Assembly: GCF_018638295.1 (NCBI RefSeq)
Contig: NZ_JABTTS010000009.1
Span: 96,623-160,622, forward strand
DNA: 64,000 bases
Source of the DNA: Streptomyces sp. CHD11
Lineage (GTDB): Bacteria > Actinomycetota > Actinomycetes > Streptomycetales > Streptomycetaceae
Reading direction: 5' to 3'
The position numbers were made by a program, and so were the translations under genes. Within the stretch, counting starts at the first letter, position 1. Each line of letters begins with the position of its first letter. The notes beneath the pieces are model-generated. The model was not told the DNA's origin. It searched no databases and was given only the letters and a program-made list of their open reading frames with translations. Below are positions 16,741-24,148 of this stretch, piece by piece.

Positions 16741-17507
16741 GCGCTCGCGCCCCCTCCTCCCAGTGCGGGCACACGCGGCACCAGGGAGCGGCGCTCCGCG
16801 CGCGCCCTGGGCGAGCGGTGCGCGAGGGCCTTGCGCAGCTGGGACCGGCCGCGGTGGATCCGCGAGCGGACGGTGCCGAGCTTGACGCCCAGGGTGGCCG
16901 CGATCTCCTCGTAGGACAGCCCCTCGATGTCGCACAGCACGACGGCCGCGCGGAACTCGGGGGCGAGGGTGTCGAGGGCCTGCTGGACGTCCGCGTCGAA
17001 GTGGGCGTCGTTGAAGACCTGTTGCGGTGTGGGCTCCTTGCTGGGCAGCCGCTCCGCCGCGTCGTCGCCGAGCGAGTCGAAACGGATCCGCTGCTTGCGG
17101 CGGACCATGTCGAGGAAGAGATTGGTGGTGATGCGGTGCAGCCAGCCCTCGAAGGTCCCCGGGGTGTACGTCGACAGGGAGCGGAAGACGCGGACGAAGA
17201 CCTCCTGGGTGAGGTCCTCGGCGTCGTGCTGGTTGCCGGTGAGGCGGTAGGCGAGCCGGTAGACCCGGCCGCTGTGCATGCTGACGATCTCCTCCCAGCT
17301 GGGCGGAGTCCACGCCTGCCCGTCATCGCCGGAGAAAGTGGCGGTCTGGGCCGGGTCGCCGGCGCGGTCGTGGTCAGCTGCGGTGTCGTTCACGGATTTC
17401 GGCCTGCCCGCCGATCCGAGGAAGCGCCGCAGCACTCCTCCGCGATCCACAGGTACAGCCGCACCTCCCCTGTCGGCTCTGGTGGTGTCCAGTGGAGCCC
17501 CTACCAT
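16737..17507 (-). CDS. ECF sigma factor, SigE-like of mycobacteria
   Basis: A 256-aa ECF sigma factor. About 60 disordered residues precede region 2 ([32 protein letters not shown], quoted in parts: [18 protein letters not shown]), then a linker and region 4 ([20 protein letters not shown]), which contacts the -35. It matches the mycobacterial SigE class that governs envelope stress; it is not the S. coelicolor sigE (SCO3356). ATG 17507 has GAGG 5 nt upstream; a GTG at 17642 would add 45 residues and I consider it less likely. The stop overlaps the anti-sigma start. The long N-terminus could be a regulatory arm. Confidence 0.85.
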   Translation of the reverse strand: MVGAPLDTTRADRGGAAVPVDRGGVLRRFLGSAGRPKSVNDTAADHDRAGDPAQTATFSGDDGQAWTPPSWEEIVSMHSGRVYRLAYRLTGNQHDAEDLTQEVFVRVFRSLSTYTPGTFEGWLHRITTNLFLDMVRRKQRIRFDSLGDDAAERLPSKEPTPQQVFNDAHFDADVQQALDTLAPEFRAAVVLCDIEGLSYEEIAATLGVKLGTVRSRIHRGRSQLRKALAHRSPRARAERRSLVPRVPALGGGGASA

Positions 17508-17726
17508 AGCCACCTCGCCCGTTAGCTCCGGATAAGCGGTTTTACGAGAAATTGATCTGAGCTGCCACGGCTCGTAGGGCTGCGTCAGCACTTGCTCGGC
17601 GTCCCCGTCCACTCCCCACCCCCCGGTCACGGCACACACCACTTGCTCGCCCCTTTAAACGACCGGTCCCATCAGCAGGTTCCCGGCGCCAACGGATACA
17701 GTCACGCCCAGGCAACCACGGGGACA

Positions 17727-17739
17727 GGAGAGGGTCATT
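17727..17739 (+). promoter_or_regulatory. Ribosome-binding site GGAGAGG in front of an ATT start
   Basis: GGAG at 17727-17730 is followed by AGGGTC and then ATT at 17737-17739. Within the open frame, bounded upstream by TAA at 17656-17658, there is no ATG, GTG or TTG until TTG 17875, well inside the conserved protein, so this site fixes the start. Confidence 0.7.
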
Positions 17740-18369
17740 ACCGCCAACCGGCAGACGAGCTGGGCGTTCGCGGACGCCTATGTCGCCGAGGAGGAGGCGC
17801 TGCACTGGGCCCGGGACCGGGCCCGCGAGGCAGGCCTGCGCTCGGTCTCGCCCGGCACGGGCGCGGCCCTGCGGTTGCTCGCCGCCAGCGTGGACGCCAA
17901 GGCGGTCGCGGAGATCGGCACCGGGTGCGGGGTCTCCGGAATCCATCTTCTGCACGGCATGCGGCCGGACGGGGTGCTGACCACGGTCGATCAGGAGCCG
18001 GAGCACCAGCAGTCCGCCCGTCAGGCGTTCCGTGACGCCGGTTTCGCCGGCAACCGGGCCCGTTTCATCCCGGGCCGCGCGCTGGACGTCCTGCCGCGTC
18101 TCGCGGACGCCGGTTACGACCTCGTGTTCTGCGACGGCGACCGGCTGGAGTACCAGGACTATTTCGCCGAATCGTTGCGTCTGCTGCGCCCGGGGGGCCT
18201 GGTCGCCTTCGAAGGGGTCTTCGCGAACGGACGCACGGTCGACTCCGGTCCGCAGCCCTCGGAGGTACTGCGGCTGCGCGAGCTGGTGCGGGCCGTCCGC
18301 GAGAGCCAGGAGCTGGTGTCCTCGCTGCTGCCGGTGGGAGACGGCCTGCTCTGCGCCGTGAAACGGTGA
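17737..18369 (+). CDS. SAM-dependent O-methyltransferase, ATT start
   Basis: A 210-aa class I methyltransferase of the catechol/caffeoyl-CoA O-methyltransferase type, homologous in position and sequence pattern to Rv1220c of M. tuberculosis, which also lies divergent to sigE. Motif I EIGTGCGVSG is at about residues 59-68, the acidic residue ending strand 2 is in VDQEPEH, and DLVFCDGDR (about 127-135) carries the metal/substrate aspartate. The N-terminus TSWAFADAYVAEEEAL is typical and is coded only if translation begins at ATT 17737. The substrate is unknown. A -10 candidate TACAGT lies at 17697-17702. Confidence 0.85.
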   Translation: MTANRQTSWAFADAYVAEEEALHWARDRAREAGLRSVSPGTGAALRLLAASVDAKAVAEIGTGCGVSGIHLLHGMRPDGVLTTVDQEPEHQQSARQAFRDAGFAGNRARFIPGRALDVLPRLADAGYDLVFCDGDRLEYQDYFAESLRLLRPGGLVAFEGVFANGRTVDSGPQPSEVLRLRELVRAVRESQELVSSLLPVGDGLLCAVKR

Positions 18370-18418
18370 CCGACCGGTGACCTGCCGGGACCGCTGACGC
18401 CCTCCGCCGGTACGCACA

Positions 18419-18456
18419 CAGTCGTCCCGGCACCGCGTGCGGCACCGGGACGACTG
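18419..18456. terminator. Bidirectional terminator hairpin
   Basis: A 12-bp perfect outer stem (CAGTCGTCCCGG and complement) with an inner CCGC/GCGG pairing lies between the convergent methyltransferase and DUF3117 genes. Confidence 0.85.
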
Positions 18457-18478
18457 AAGGGGTATGGTCGCTTGCGCG

Positions 18479-18646
18479 TCAGCCGACGACCTTCTTGAGG
18501 GCGTCGCCGAGCGCGTCGGCCTCGTCCGGGGTCAGCTCGACGACGAGCCGACCGCCGCCTTCGAGCGGAACGCGCATGATGATGCCCCGCCCCTCCTTGG
18601 TCACCTCGAGCGGGCCATCACCCGTTCGCGGCTTCATGGCCGCCAT
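18479..18646 (-). CDS. DUF3117 protein (55 aa)
   Basis: A 55-aa protein of the actinobacterial DUF3117 family, nearly invariant between genera: MAAMKPRTGDGPLEV at the start, a strand pair around GRGIIMRVPLEGGGRLVVEL and the closing helix PDEADALGDALKKVV. Its function is unknown; conservation and small size suggest a role in translation or as a protein partner. ATG 18646 follows AAGGGG at a good distance. A long 5' region includes a -10 candidate GATAAT (18765-18770, minus strand), giving a leader of about 110 nt. Confidence 0.92.
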   Translation of the reverse strand: MAAMKPRTGDGPLEVTKEGRGIIMRVPLEGGGRLVVELTPDEADALGDALKKVVG

Positions 18647-19024
18647 GCTCGTTCCCCTTCCTGAAACCCAGCTAAACCGTCTGAGCCGACGGCCCACTGA
18701 AGGGCACCTGCGGTCCTTGAAGCAGGACACACGCCACCGGCATCGAACACATTGCTTCCAGGCCATTATCCCGCATCGCAGGACCCGATGACCAACATCA
18801 GTTGGCATCGCTTGCGCAACGCGCGCGAGCAAAACCACTCAATTCGGCGATGTGACTGCGATACTGCGCCGCCGCACGCGGCCTGGGCGACAGGAAACGG
18901 ACCGGATTTGTTTGACGCAGGTCACACGGAGGGCACACGCCACGACCGGTGATCTCCGTCATGCTGTCCTGCAGACGCGGCGTACTCACCGGTACGCCCC
19001 GAGCCGCACACGGAGGGATACGCC
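18647..19024. other. 378-bp divergent promoter region
   Basis: Relatively AT-rich DNA between DUF3117 (minus) and the enoyl-CoA hydratase (plus). The minus side has GATAAT at 18765-18770. The plus side has TTGACG at 18912-18917 without a good -10 at 17 nt, and imperfect repeats of CACACGGAGGG/GGGCACACG. I see no coding frame with a ribosome-binding site. Confidence 0.5.
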
Positions 19025-19828
19025 ATGGCCGACACCGTGCTCTACGAGGTGAGCGACGGACTCGCGACGATCACGCTGAACCGCCCCGAGGCGATGAACG
19101 CGCTGAACGTCGCGGCGAAGGCCGCCCTCCGGGACGCGGTCCGGGCCGCCGCGGACGACGACGGCGTACGGGCCGTGCTGCTGACGGCGGCCGGTGACCG
19201 GGCGTTCTGCGTCGGTCAGGACCTCAAGGAGCACATCGGCCTGCTGACCGAGGACCGGGAGACCGGTTCGGGGCAGACCATGAGCACGGTGCGCGAGCAC
19301 TACAACCCGATCGTGCGGGCGATCGCCGGAGCCGCGAAGCCCGTGGTCGCGGCGGTGAACGGGGTCGCGGCGGGGGCCGGATTCGGTTTCGCGCTGGCCG
19401 CGGACTACCGGATCGTCGCGGAGACGGCGGCGTTCAACACCTCGTTCGCCGGGGTCGCGCTGACCGCGGACTCCGGGGTCTCCTGGACGCTGCCGCGCGT
19501 GATCGGCCCCGGGCGCGCCACCGACCTGCTGCTCTTCCCGCGCAACGTCTCCGCGCGGGAGGCGTACGAGCTGGGCATCGCGAACCGTCTGGTCCCGGCG
19601 GCGGAGCTGCGCGCGGAGGCGGAGAAGGTGGCGCGGGCGCTGGCGGCGGGGCCGACGGTGGCGTACGCGGCGCTGAAGGAGTCCGTGGCGTACGGGCTGA
19701 GCCACTCGCTGAAGGAGGCGCTGGAGAAGGAGGACGAGCTCCAGACCCGGGCGGGCTCCTCGCAGGACCACGCGATCGCGGTGCGGGCGTTCGTCAACAA
19801 GGAGAAGCCGCGGTACCTGGGCCGCTGA
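19025..19828 (+). CDS. Enoyl-CoA hydratase/isomerase family protein
   Basis: A 267-aa crotonase-fold enzyme acting on acyl-CoA thioesters. The CoA-binding turn AFCVGQDLKEH (about 59-69) and the oxyanion-hole strand NGVAAGAGFGFALAADYRI (about 113-131) are intact. The canonical second glutamate of enoyl-CoA hydratases is replaced in the region NTSFAGVALTADSGVSW, where Asp-Ser occurs; that resembles PaaG-type isomerases, which use a single aspartate. I therefore favour a phenylacetate/oxepin-CoA or enoyl-CoA isomerase activity over plain hydration. ATG 19025 follows GGAGG. Confidence 0.85.
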   Translation: MADTVLYEVSDGLATITLNRPEAMNALNVAAKAALRDAVRAAADDDGVRAVLLTAAGDRAFCVGQDLKEHIGLLTEDRETGSGQTMSTVREHYNPIVRAIAGAAKPVVAAVNGVAAGAGFGFALAADYRIVAETAAFNTSFAGVALTADSGVSWTLPRVIGPGRATDLLLFPRNVSAREAYELGIANRLVPAAELRAEAEKVARALAAGPTVAYAALKESVAYGLSHSLKEALEKEDELQTRAGSSQDHAIAVRAFVNKEKPRYLGR

Positions 19829-19882
19829 GCCCGGCTGCCGCTGCCGGGCGGGCCCCGCGAGGAGGCCGCGTCCGCCGGCCTC

Positions 19883-20485
19883 TCAGCGGCCGGCGGACGC
19901 GGCGGTGCGCGCCGCGCAGGTCTCCAGATGGTCGTTCACCAGCCCGCACGCCTGCATCAACGCGTAGGCCGTGGTCGGGCCGACGAAGCGCAGGCCACGC
20001 TTCTTCAGGGCCTTGGACAGGGCCGTGGACCCGGGGGTCACCGCGGGGACGTCGGTGAGGACCTTCGGCGCCGGGCGGCCGGCCGGGTCGGGGGCGTGGG
20101 ACCAGATCAGGGCGTCCAGGTCGCCGGGGGCCCACTCGGCCAGCACGCGCGCGTTGGCGAGTGTCGCGTCGATCTTGGCGCGGTTGCGGATGATGCCGGT
20201 GTCGGCCAGCAGGCGCTCGCGGTCGGCGTCGGTGAACTCCGCGACCCCGGCGATCCTGAAGCCGGCGAAGGCGGCGCGGAAGCCGGGGCGGCGCCGCAGG
20301 ATGGTGATCCAGGACAGGCCGGACTGGAACGCCTCCAGGGTGAGCCGCTCGAAGAGGGCGTCGTCCCCGTGGACCGGCCGGCCCCACTCCTCGTCGTGGT
20401 ACGTCACATAGTCCGGGGTGGACAGCGCCCACGGGCAGCGCGGCAGGCCGTCCTCGCCCGGGAGGGCCGCCGCTGCGTCGGTCAC
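19883..20485 (-). CDS. tag: DNA-3-methyladenine glycosylase I
   Basis: A 200-aa base-excision repair enzyme that removes 3-methyladenine from alkylated DNA. It retains the Tag zinc snap: Cys17 (RCPWA), His30 (TYHDEEWG), and near the C-terminus His186 and Cys190 (DHLETC). The pocket signature LEAFQSGLSWITIL and the helix-hairpin region IIRNRAKIDA are typical. GTG 20485 shares GTGA with the stop of the DivIVA-like gene, so the two are translationally coupled. The gene order folP2 / LOG / DivIVA-like / tag recalls Rv1205-Rv1210. Confidence 0.93.
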   Translation of the reverse strand: MTDAAAALPGEDGLPRCPWALSTPDYVTYHDEEWGRPVHGDDALFERLTLEAFQSGLSWITILRRRPGFRAAFAGFRIAGVAEFTDADRERLLADTGIIRNRAKIDATLANARVLAEWAPGDLDALIWSHAPDPAGRPAPKVLTDVPAVTPGSTALSKALKKRGLRFVGPTTAYALMQACGLVNDHLETCAARTAASAGR

Positions 20486-20844
20486 GGCCGCTCGTCCTCG
20501 TGGTGCGGGGCGGGCTGGTGCGGGGACGGGCGTACCGCGGCGGCACGGGCGCCGGCCAGCGCGGACTCCAGGTCGGCGATCCGGGCGTCGCGCTCGGCGA
20601 GTTCGGCTCCCAGACGGCCGAGGGCGTCGTCGACGTCGGCCATCCGGTAGCCGCGGGCGGCGAGCGGGAAGCGCAGGCCGTCCACATCCGCGCGGCTGAG
20701 CGGGCGGTCGGGCGGGAGGTGGTCCACCAGGCGCTCGGGGCCGGCTTCGGGCAGCGGGCCCTTGTCGCCGCCGCCCACCACGGCGAGGGTCACCGCGGCG
20801 ACCACGACGGCCAGCGCGACGACCAGGAACAGGAACATAACCAT
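20482..20844 (-). CDS. DivIVA-domain membrane protein (120 aa)
   Basis: A 120-aa protein with one N-terminal membrane helix (about residues 3-25, FLFLVVALAVVVAAVTLAVV), a short linker, and a DivIVA-type segment (PLSRADVDGLRFPLAARGYRMADVDDAL, in parts) with a coil (LGAELAERDARIADLESAL). DivIVA-like repeats bind membranes and polar growth machinery; the position next to tag is conserved with Rv1209. ATG 20844 (or 20838, also in frame) starts directly at the helix. The last four bases overlap tag. The mycobacterial neighbour gpgS is absent. Confidence 0.75.
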   Translation of the reverse strand: MVMFLFLVVALAVVVAAVTLAVVGGGDKGPLPEAGPERLVDHLPPDRPLSRADVDGLRFPLAARGYRMADVDDALGRLGAELAERDARIADLESALAGARAAAVRPSPHQPAPHHEDERP

Positions 20845-21044
20845 CGCCGGGGCCCCCACGGTCGGACGAGTCGGAGTGCGTGCGCCGGATGCGACCGGAG
20901 TACACCGCACGCGGGTCGGAGTCGGATGTGTGGCTCCGATCGTGCCATGCGAGTCTGACACCCGGGGCCGCCGGGCGGACGGAGGCGGCCCTGCGGCCGC
21001 CGGGACGGCCCGGAAAACGGACGTAAGAGGAGAGGTCACAGGGG

Positions 21045-21905
21045 ATGCTCAGGCTGGGCAGGCGGGAATTCGCACCGCACGATCGGGTGATCATGGCGAT
21101 CGTGAACCGTACCCCGGACTCCTTCTACGACCGGGGCGCCACGTTCCGCGACGAGCCGGCGCTCACGCGCGTGGAGCAGGCCGTGGCCGAGGGCGCCGCG
21201 ATCATCGACATCGGCGGGGTGAAGGCCGGTCCGGGCGAGGAGGTCACCGCCGAGGAGGAGGCACGGCGGACGATCGGCTTCGTCGCCGAGGTGCGGCGGC
21301 GCTTCCCGGATGTCGTGATCAGCGTGGACACCTGGCGGCACGAGGTGGGCGAGGCCGCGTGCGAGGCCGGCGCGGACGTCCTGAACGACGCGTGGGGAGG
21401 GGTCGATCCGCGGCTGGCGGAGGTCGCCGCGCGGTACGGGGCGGGGCTGGTGTGCACCCACACGGGCGGCTCGCAGCCGCGCACCCGGCCGCACCGGGCG
21501 GCGTACGACGACGTCATGGCCGACATCCTCGCGGTGACCGTGGGACTGGCGGAGCGGGCGGTGTCCCTGGGGGTGCCCAGGGAGTCGGTGATGATCGACC
21601 CGGGGCACGACTTCGGGAAGAACACGCGGCACAGTCTCGAGGCGACGCGGCGGCTGGGGGAGATGACGGCCACGGGCTGGCCCGTGCTCGTGTCACTGTC
21701 CAACAAGGACTTCGTCGGCGAGACGCTGGACCGGCCGGTCAAGGAGCGGGTGGTCGGGACGCTCGCGACGACCGCGGTGTCCGCGTGGCTGGGGGCACGG
21801 GTGTACCGGGTGCATGAGGTCGCCGAGACCCGGCAGGTGCTGGACATGGTGTCGTCCATCGCCGGGGAACGGGAGCCGGCCGTGGGGCGGCGGGGGCTGG
21901 CGTAG
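21045..21905 (+). CDS. folP2: Dihydropteroate synthase paralogue FolP2
   Basis: A 286-aa TIM-barrel protein of the DHPS family. MAIVNRTPDSFYD (about 17-29), ISVDTW (92-97), NDAWGG and MIDPGHDFGKN keep the pterin-binding frame. The loop that in true DHPS reads DxGGESTRPG is DIGGVKAGPG here (55-64), losing the Thr and Arg that bind pyrophosphate and pABA, and the late SRK motif is SNKD. Mycobacterial FolP2, in the same neighbourhood, lacks DHPS activity. I therefore infer a different function; a genuine folP should lie elsewhere. Ribosome-binding site GAGGAGAGG. Confidence 0.85.
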   Translation: MLRLGRREFAPHDRVIMAIVNRTPDSFYDRGATFRDEPALTRVEQAVAEGAAIIDIGGVKAGPGEEVTAEEEARRTIGFVAEVRRRFPDVVISVDTWRHEVGEAACEAGADVLNDAWGGVDPRLAEVAARYGAGLVCTHTGGSQPRTRPHRAAYDDVMADILAVTVGLAERAVSLGVPRESVMIDPGHDFGKNTRHSLEATRRLGEMTATGWPVLVSLSNKDFVGETLDRPVKERVVGTLATTAVSAWLGARVYRVHEVAETRQVLDMVSSIAGEREPAVGRRGLA

Positions 21906-22106
21906 GACGCCGGGGCGCGTCCGCCGGGGCGCGGGGGCCGGGGGGTGAGGGCCGGGGGTGAGGCGGGCTTGTCCGCCCCGCCGCACCTTCCCTTCCCGCC
22001 CCTTCCCGCCCCCTGGGGCACTGCCCCCCGGACTCCCGGGCCTCTGCGCACCCGCCGCCCGGCTCGGGCGCCGGGAGGGCACCGTACGGAGGCCGTACGG
22101 AGGTCT

Positions 22107-22865
22107 CTAGCGGCCGGCCTCCTTCGAGACCAGGGCCACCGCCTCCTCGACGTCGTCCGTGAGGTGGAAGAGCAGGAGGTCCTTCTCCGCCGCCTTGCCC
22201 TGGGCGATGACCGAGTTGCGGAGCCAGTCGACCAGGCCGCCCCAGTACTCCGTGCCGAACAGGACGATGGGGAACTGGGTGACCTTCTGGGTCTGGACGA
22301 GGGTCAGCGCCTCGAAGAGTTCGTCGAGGGTGCCCAGGCCGCCGGGCAGGACCACGAAGCCCTGGGCGTACTTCACGAACATCAGCTTGCGCACGAAGAA
22401 GTACCGGAAGTTCAGGCCGATGTCGACGTAGCGGTTCAGCCCCTGCTCGAAGGGGAGCTCGATGCCCAGGCCGACCGACATGCCGTTCGCCTCGAGCGCG
22501 CCCTTGTTGGCCGCCTCCATGGCGCCCGGCCCGCCGCCGGTGATCACCGCGAAGCCCGCCTCGACCAGGCCCCGGCCCAGTCGCACCCCGGCCTCGTACT
22601 CCGGCGAGTCGGCCGGTGTGCGCGCCGAACCGAAGACGCTGATGGCGGGTGGCAGTTCGGCCAGGGTGCCGAAGCCCTCGATGAACTCCGACTGGATCCG
22701 CAGCACCCGCCAGGGGTCGGTGTGCACCCAGTCCGACGGGGCACGCTCGTCGAGCAGCCGCTGGTCAGTGGTGCTCTTCTGCACCTGGTCCCGCCGTCGG
22801 AGTACCGGTCCCAGCCGCTTCTCCTCCGGTGGCTGCCGCTTGCCCTCCGGGTTTCCCGTAGCCAT
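22107..22865 (-). CDS. LOG-family protein (TIGR00730 Rossmann fold)
   Basis: A 252-aa protein of the LONELY GUY family, which release free cytokinin-like bases by hydrolysing nucleoside 5'-monophosphates. The signature motif PGGLGTLDE is at 174-182, and the nucleotide loop GGGPGAMEAANKGA spans 110-123. The N-terminal 70 residues, basic and Trp-containing (DWVHTDPWRVLRIQSEF), form the extension found in actinobacterial type II LOGs. A homologue (Rv1205) makes cytokinins in M. tuberculosis and is degraded by the proteasome. ATG 22865 follows GGAGGGAG. A 14-bp palindrome overlaps its likely -10 element. Confidence 0.88.
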   Translation of the reverse strand: MATGNPEGKRQPPEEKRLGPVLRRRDQVQKSTTDQRLLDERAPSDWVHTDPWRVLRIQSEFIEGFGTLAELPPAISVFGSARTPADSPEYEAGVRLGRGLVEAGFAVITGGGPGAMEAANKGALEANGMSVGLGIELPFEQGLNRYVDIGLNFRYFFVRKLMFVKYAQGFVVLPGGLGTLDELFEALTLVQTQKVTQFPIVLFGTEYWGGLVDWLRNSVIAQGKAAEKDLLLFHLTDDVEEAVALVSKEAGR

Positions 22866-22901
22866 GTGCGCTCCCTCCGATTGCCAGGTCGTACCGCCTC
22901 A

Positions 22902-22915
22902 GCGTAGATCTACGC
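22902..22915. promoter_or_regulatory. Perfect 14-bp palindrome GCGTAGATCTACGC over a -10 box
   Basis: The sequence is its own complement. On the minus strand its end gives TACGCT (22906-22901), 36 bp before the LOG start codon, a plausible -10. A dimeric repressor bound here would block RNA polymerase. Confidence 0.5.
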
Positions 22916-22984
22916 GGGTTACGTACGGGGGACGTCAGCATGTCCACGCGAGAGCGTTCCAAACACCCCGGCGGCCCTGCGGGC

Positions 22985-24064
22985 TCACGCCGTCAGCCAG
23001 GACCGCAGGCGCTCCTCCCCCGCGAGGATCCTGGCGGTGTCCACCCGCTCGTCCCGCTTGTGCGCCAAGTGGGGGTTGCCGGGGCCGTAGTTGACGGCCG
23101 GGATGCCCAGGGAGGAGAAGCGGGAGACGTCGGTCCAGCCGTACTTCGGCTGCGGGGTGCCGCCCACCGCCTCGATGAAGGCCGCCGCGGCCGGATGGGA
23201 CAGGCCGGGAAGTGCCGCGCCGCTGTGGTCGTCGACGACGAAGTCCCCCACACCGCAGTCCGCGAAGACCTCGCGGACATGGGCCAGGGCCTCGTCCTCG
23301 GTGCGGTCCGGGGCGTAGCGGAAGTTCACGGTGACCACGCACTCGTCGGGGATGACGTTGCCGGCCACTCCCCCGGAGATTCCGACCGCGTTCAGCCCCT
23401 CGCGGTACTCCAGGCCGTCGATGACCGGGTGGCGGGGCTGGTAGGCGGCCAGGCGGGCGAGGATCGGGGCGGCGGCGTGGATCGCGTTGGAGCCCATCCA
23501 GCCGCGCGCGGAGTGGGCGCGCTCGCCGGTGGTCCTCAGCAGCACCCGCAGCGTGCCCTGGCAGCCGCCCTCCACCTGGCCGTCGGAGGGTTCGAGCAGC
23601 ACCGCGAAGTCGCCCTCCAGCCACTCGGGGTGCGCCTCGGCCACGTGCTTGAGGCCGTTGAGATCGGCGGCGACCTCCTCGTTGTCGTAGAAGACGAAGG
23701 TCAGGTCGCGGTTGGGGGCGGGGACCGTGGCCGCGAGGCGTAGCTGGACGGCCACGCCCGCCTTCATGTCGCAGGTGCCGCAGCCCCACAGCGTGCCGTC
23801 GGCGTCGAGCCGGGAGGGGACGTTCCCCGCGATCGGAACCGTGTCGATGTGACCGGCGAGGATCACCCGCTCCGCGCGCTCCAGCCGGGTACGGGCCACG
23901 ACGTTGTTGCCGTACCGGTCGACCGTGAGGTGCGGCAGGGCGCGCAGCGCGGACTCGATCGCGTCCGCGAGGGGCTTCTCGGTGCCGCTCTCGGAGGGGA
24001 AGTCGACGAGCTGCGCGGTCAGGCGCGCGGCGTCCAGCGTGAGGTCAAGCGGGGTGTCGGCCAT
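22985..24064 (-). CDS. dapE: Succinyl-diaminopimelate desuccinylase
   Basis: A 359-aa M20 zinc hydrolase that removes succinate from N-succinyl-LL-diaminopimelate in the lysine and cell-wall DAP pathway. Metal ligands are visible: His72 and the catalytic Asp74 in GHIDTVP, Asp99 in GTCDMKAG, and a Glu-Glu pair in FYDNEEV; the C-terminal His lies in GNPHLAHK. A lid/dimerisation domain occupies about 175-290 (RAHSARGWMGSNAIH). ATG 24064 is 7 nt from a TAGGGT box (24072-24077, minus strand), suggesting leaderless translation. dapC is 1.9 kb away on the same strand. Confidence 0.93.
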   Translation of the reverse strand: MADTPLDLTLDAARLTAQLVDFPSESGTEKPLADAIESALRALPHLTVDRYGNNVVARTRLERAERVILAGHIDTVPIAGNVPSRLDADGTLWGCGTCDMKAGVAVQLRLAATVPAPNRDLTFVFYDNEEVAADLNGLKHVAEAHPEWLEGDFAVLLEPSDGQVEGGCQGTLRVLLRTTGERAHSARGWMGSNAIHAAAPILARLAAYQPRHPVIDGLEYREGLNAVGISGGVAGNVIPDECVVTVNFRYAPDRTEDEALAHVREVFADCGVGDFVVDDHSGAALPGLSHPAAAAFIEAVGGTPQPKYGWTDVSRFSSLGIPAVNYGPGNPHLAHKRDERVDTARILAGEERLRSWLTA

Positions 24065-24136
24065 GCCGTCGACCCTAACGCGCACGGTGTACGACCCACT
24101 GTTCGCACCCGGCTCACATGGAACCGTACTCTCCAG

Positions 24137-24142
24137 TACCTT
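24137..24142 (+). promoter_or_regulatory. -10 element TACCTT of a leaderless promoter
   Basis: TACCTT is 6 nt before GTG 24149. It faces the equally leaderless dapE promoter 60 bp away. Confidence 0.5.
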
Positions 24143-24148
24143 GTACGC

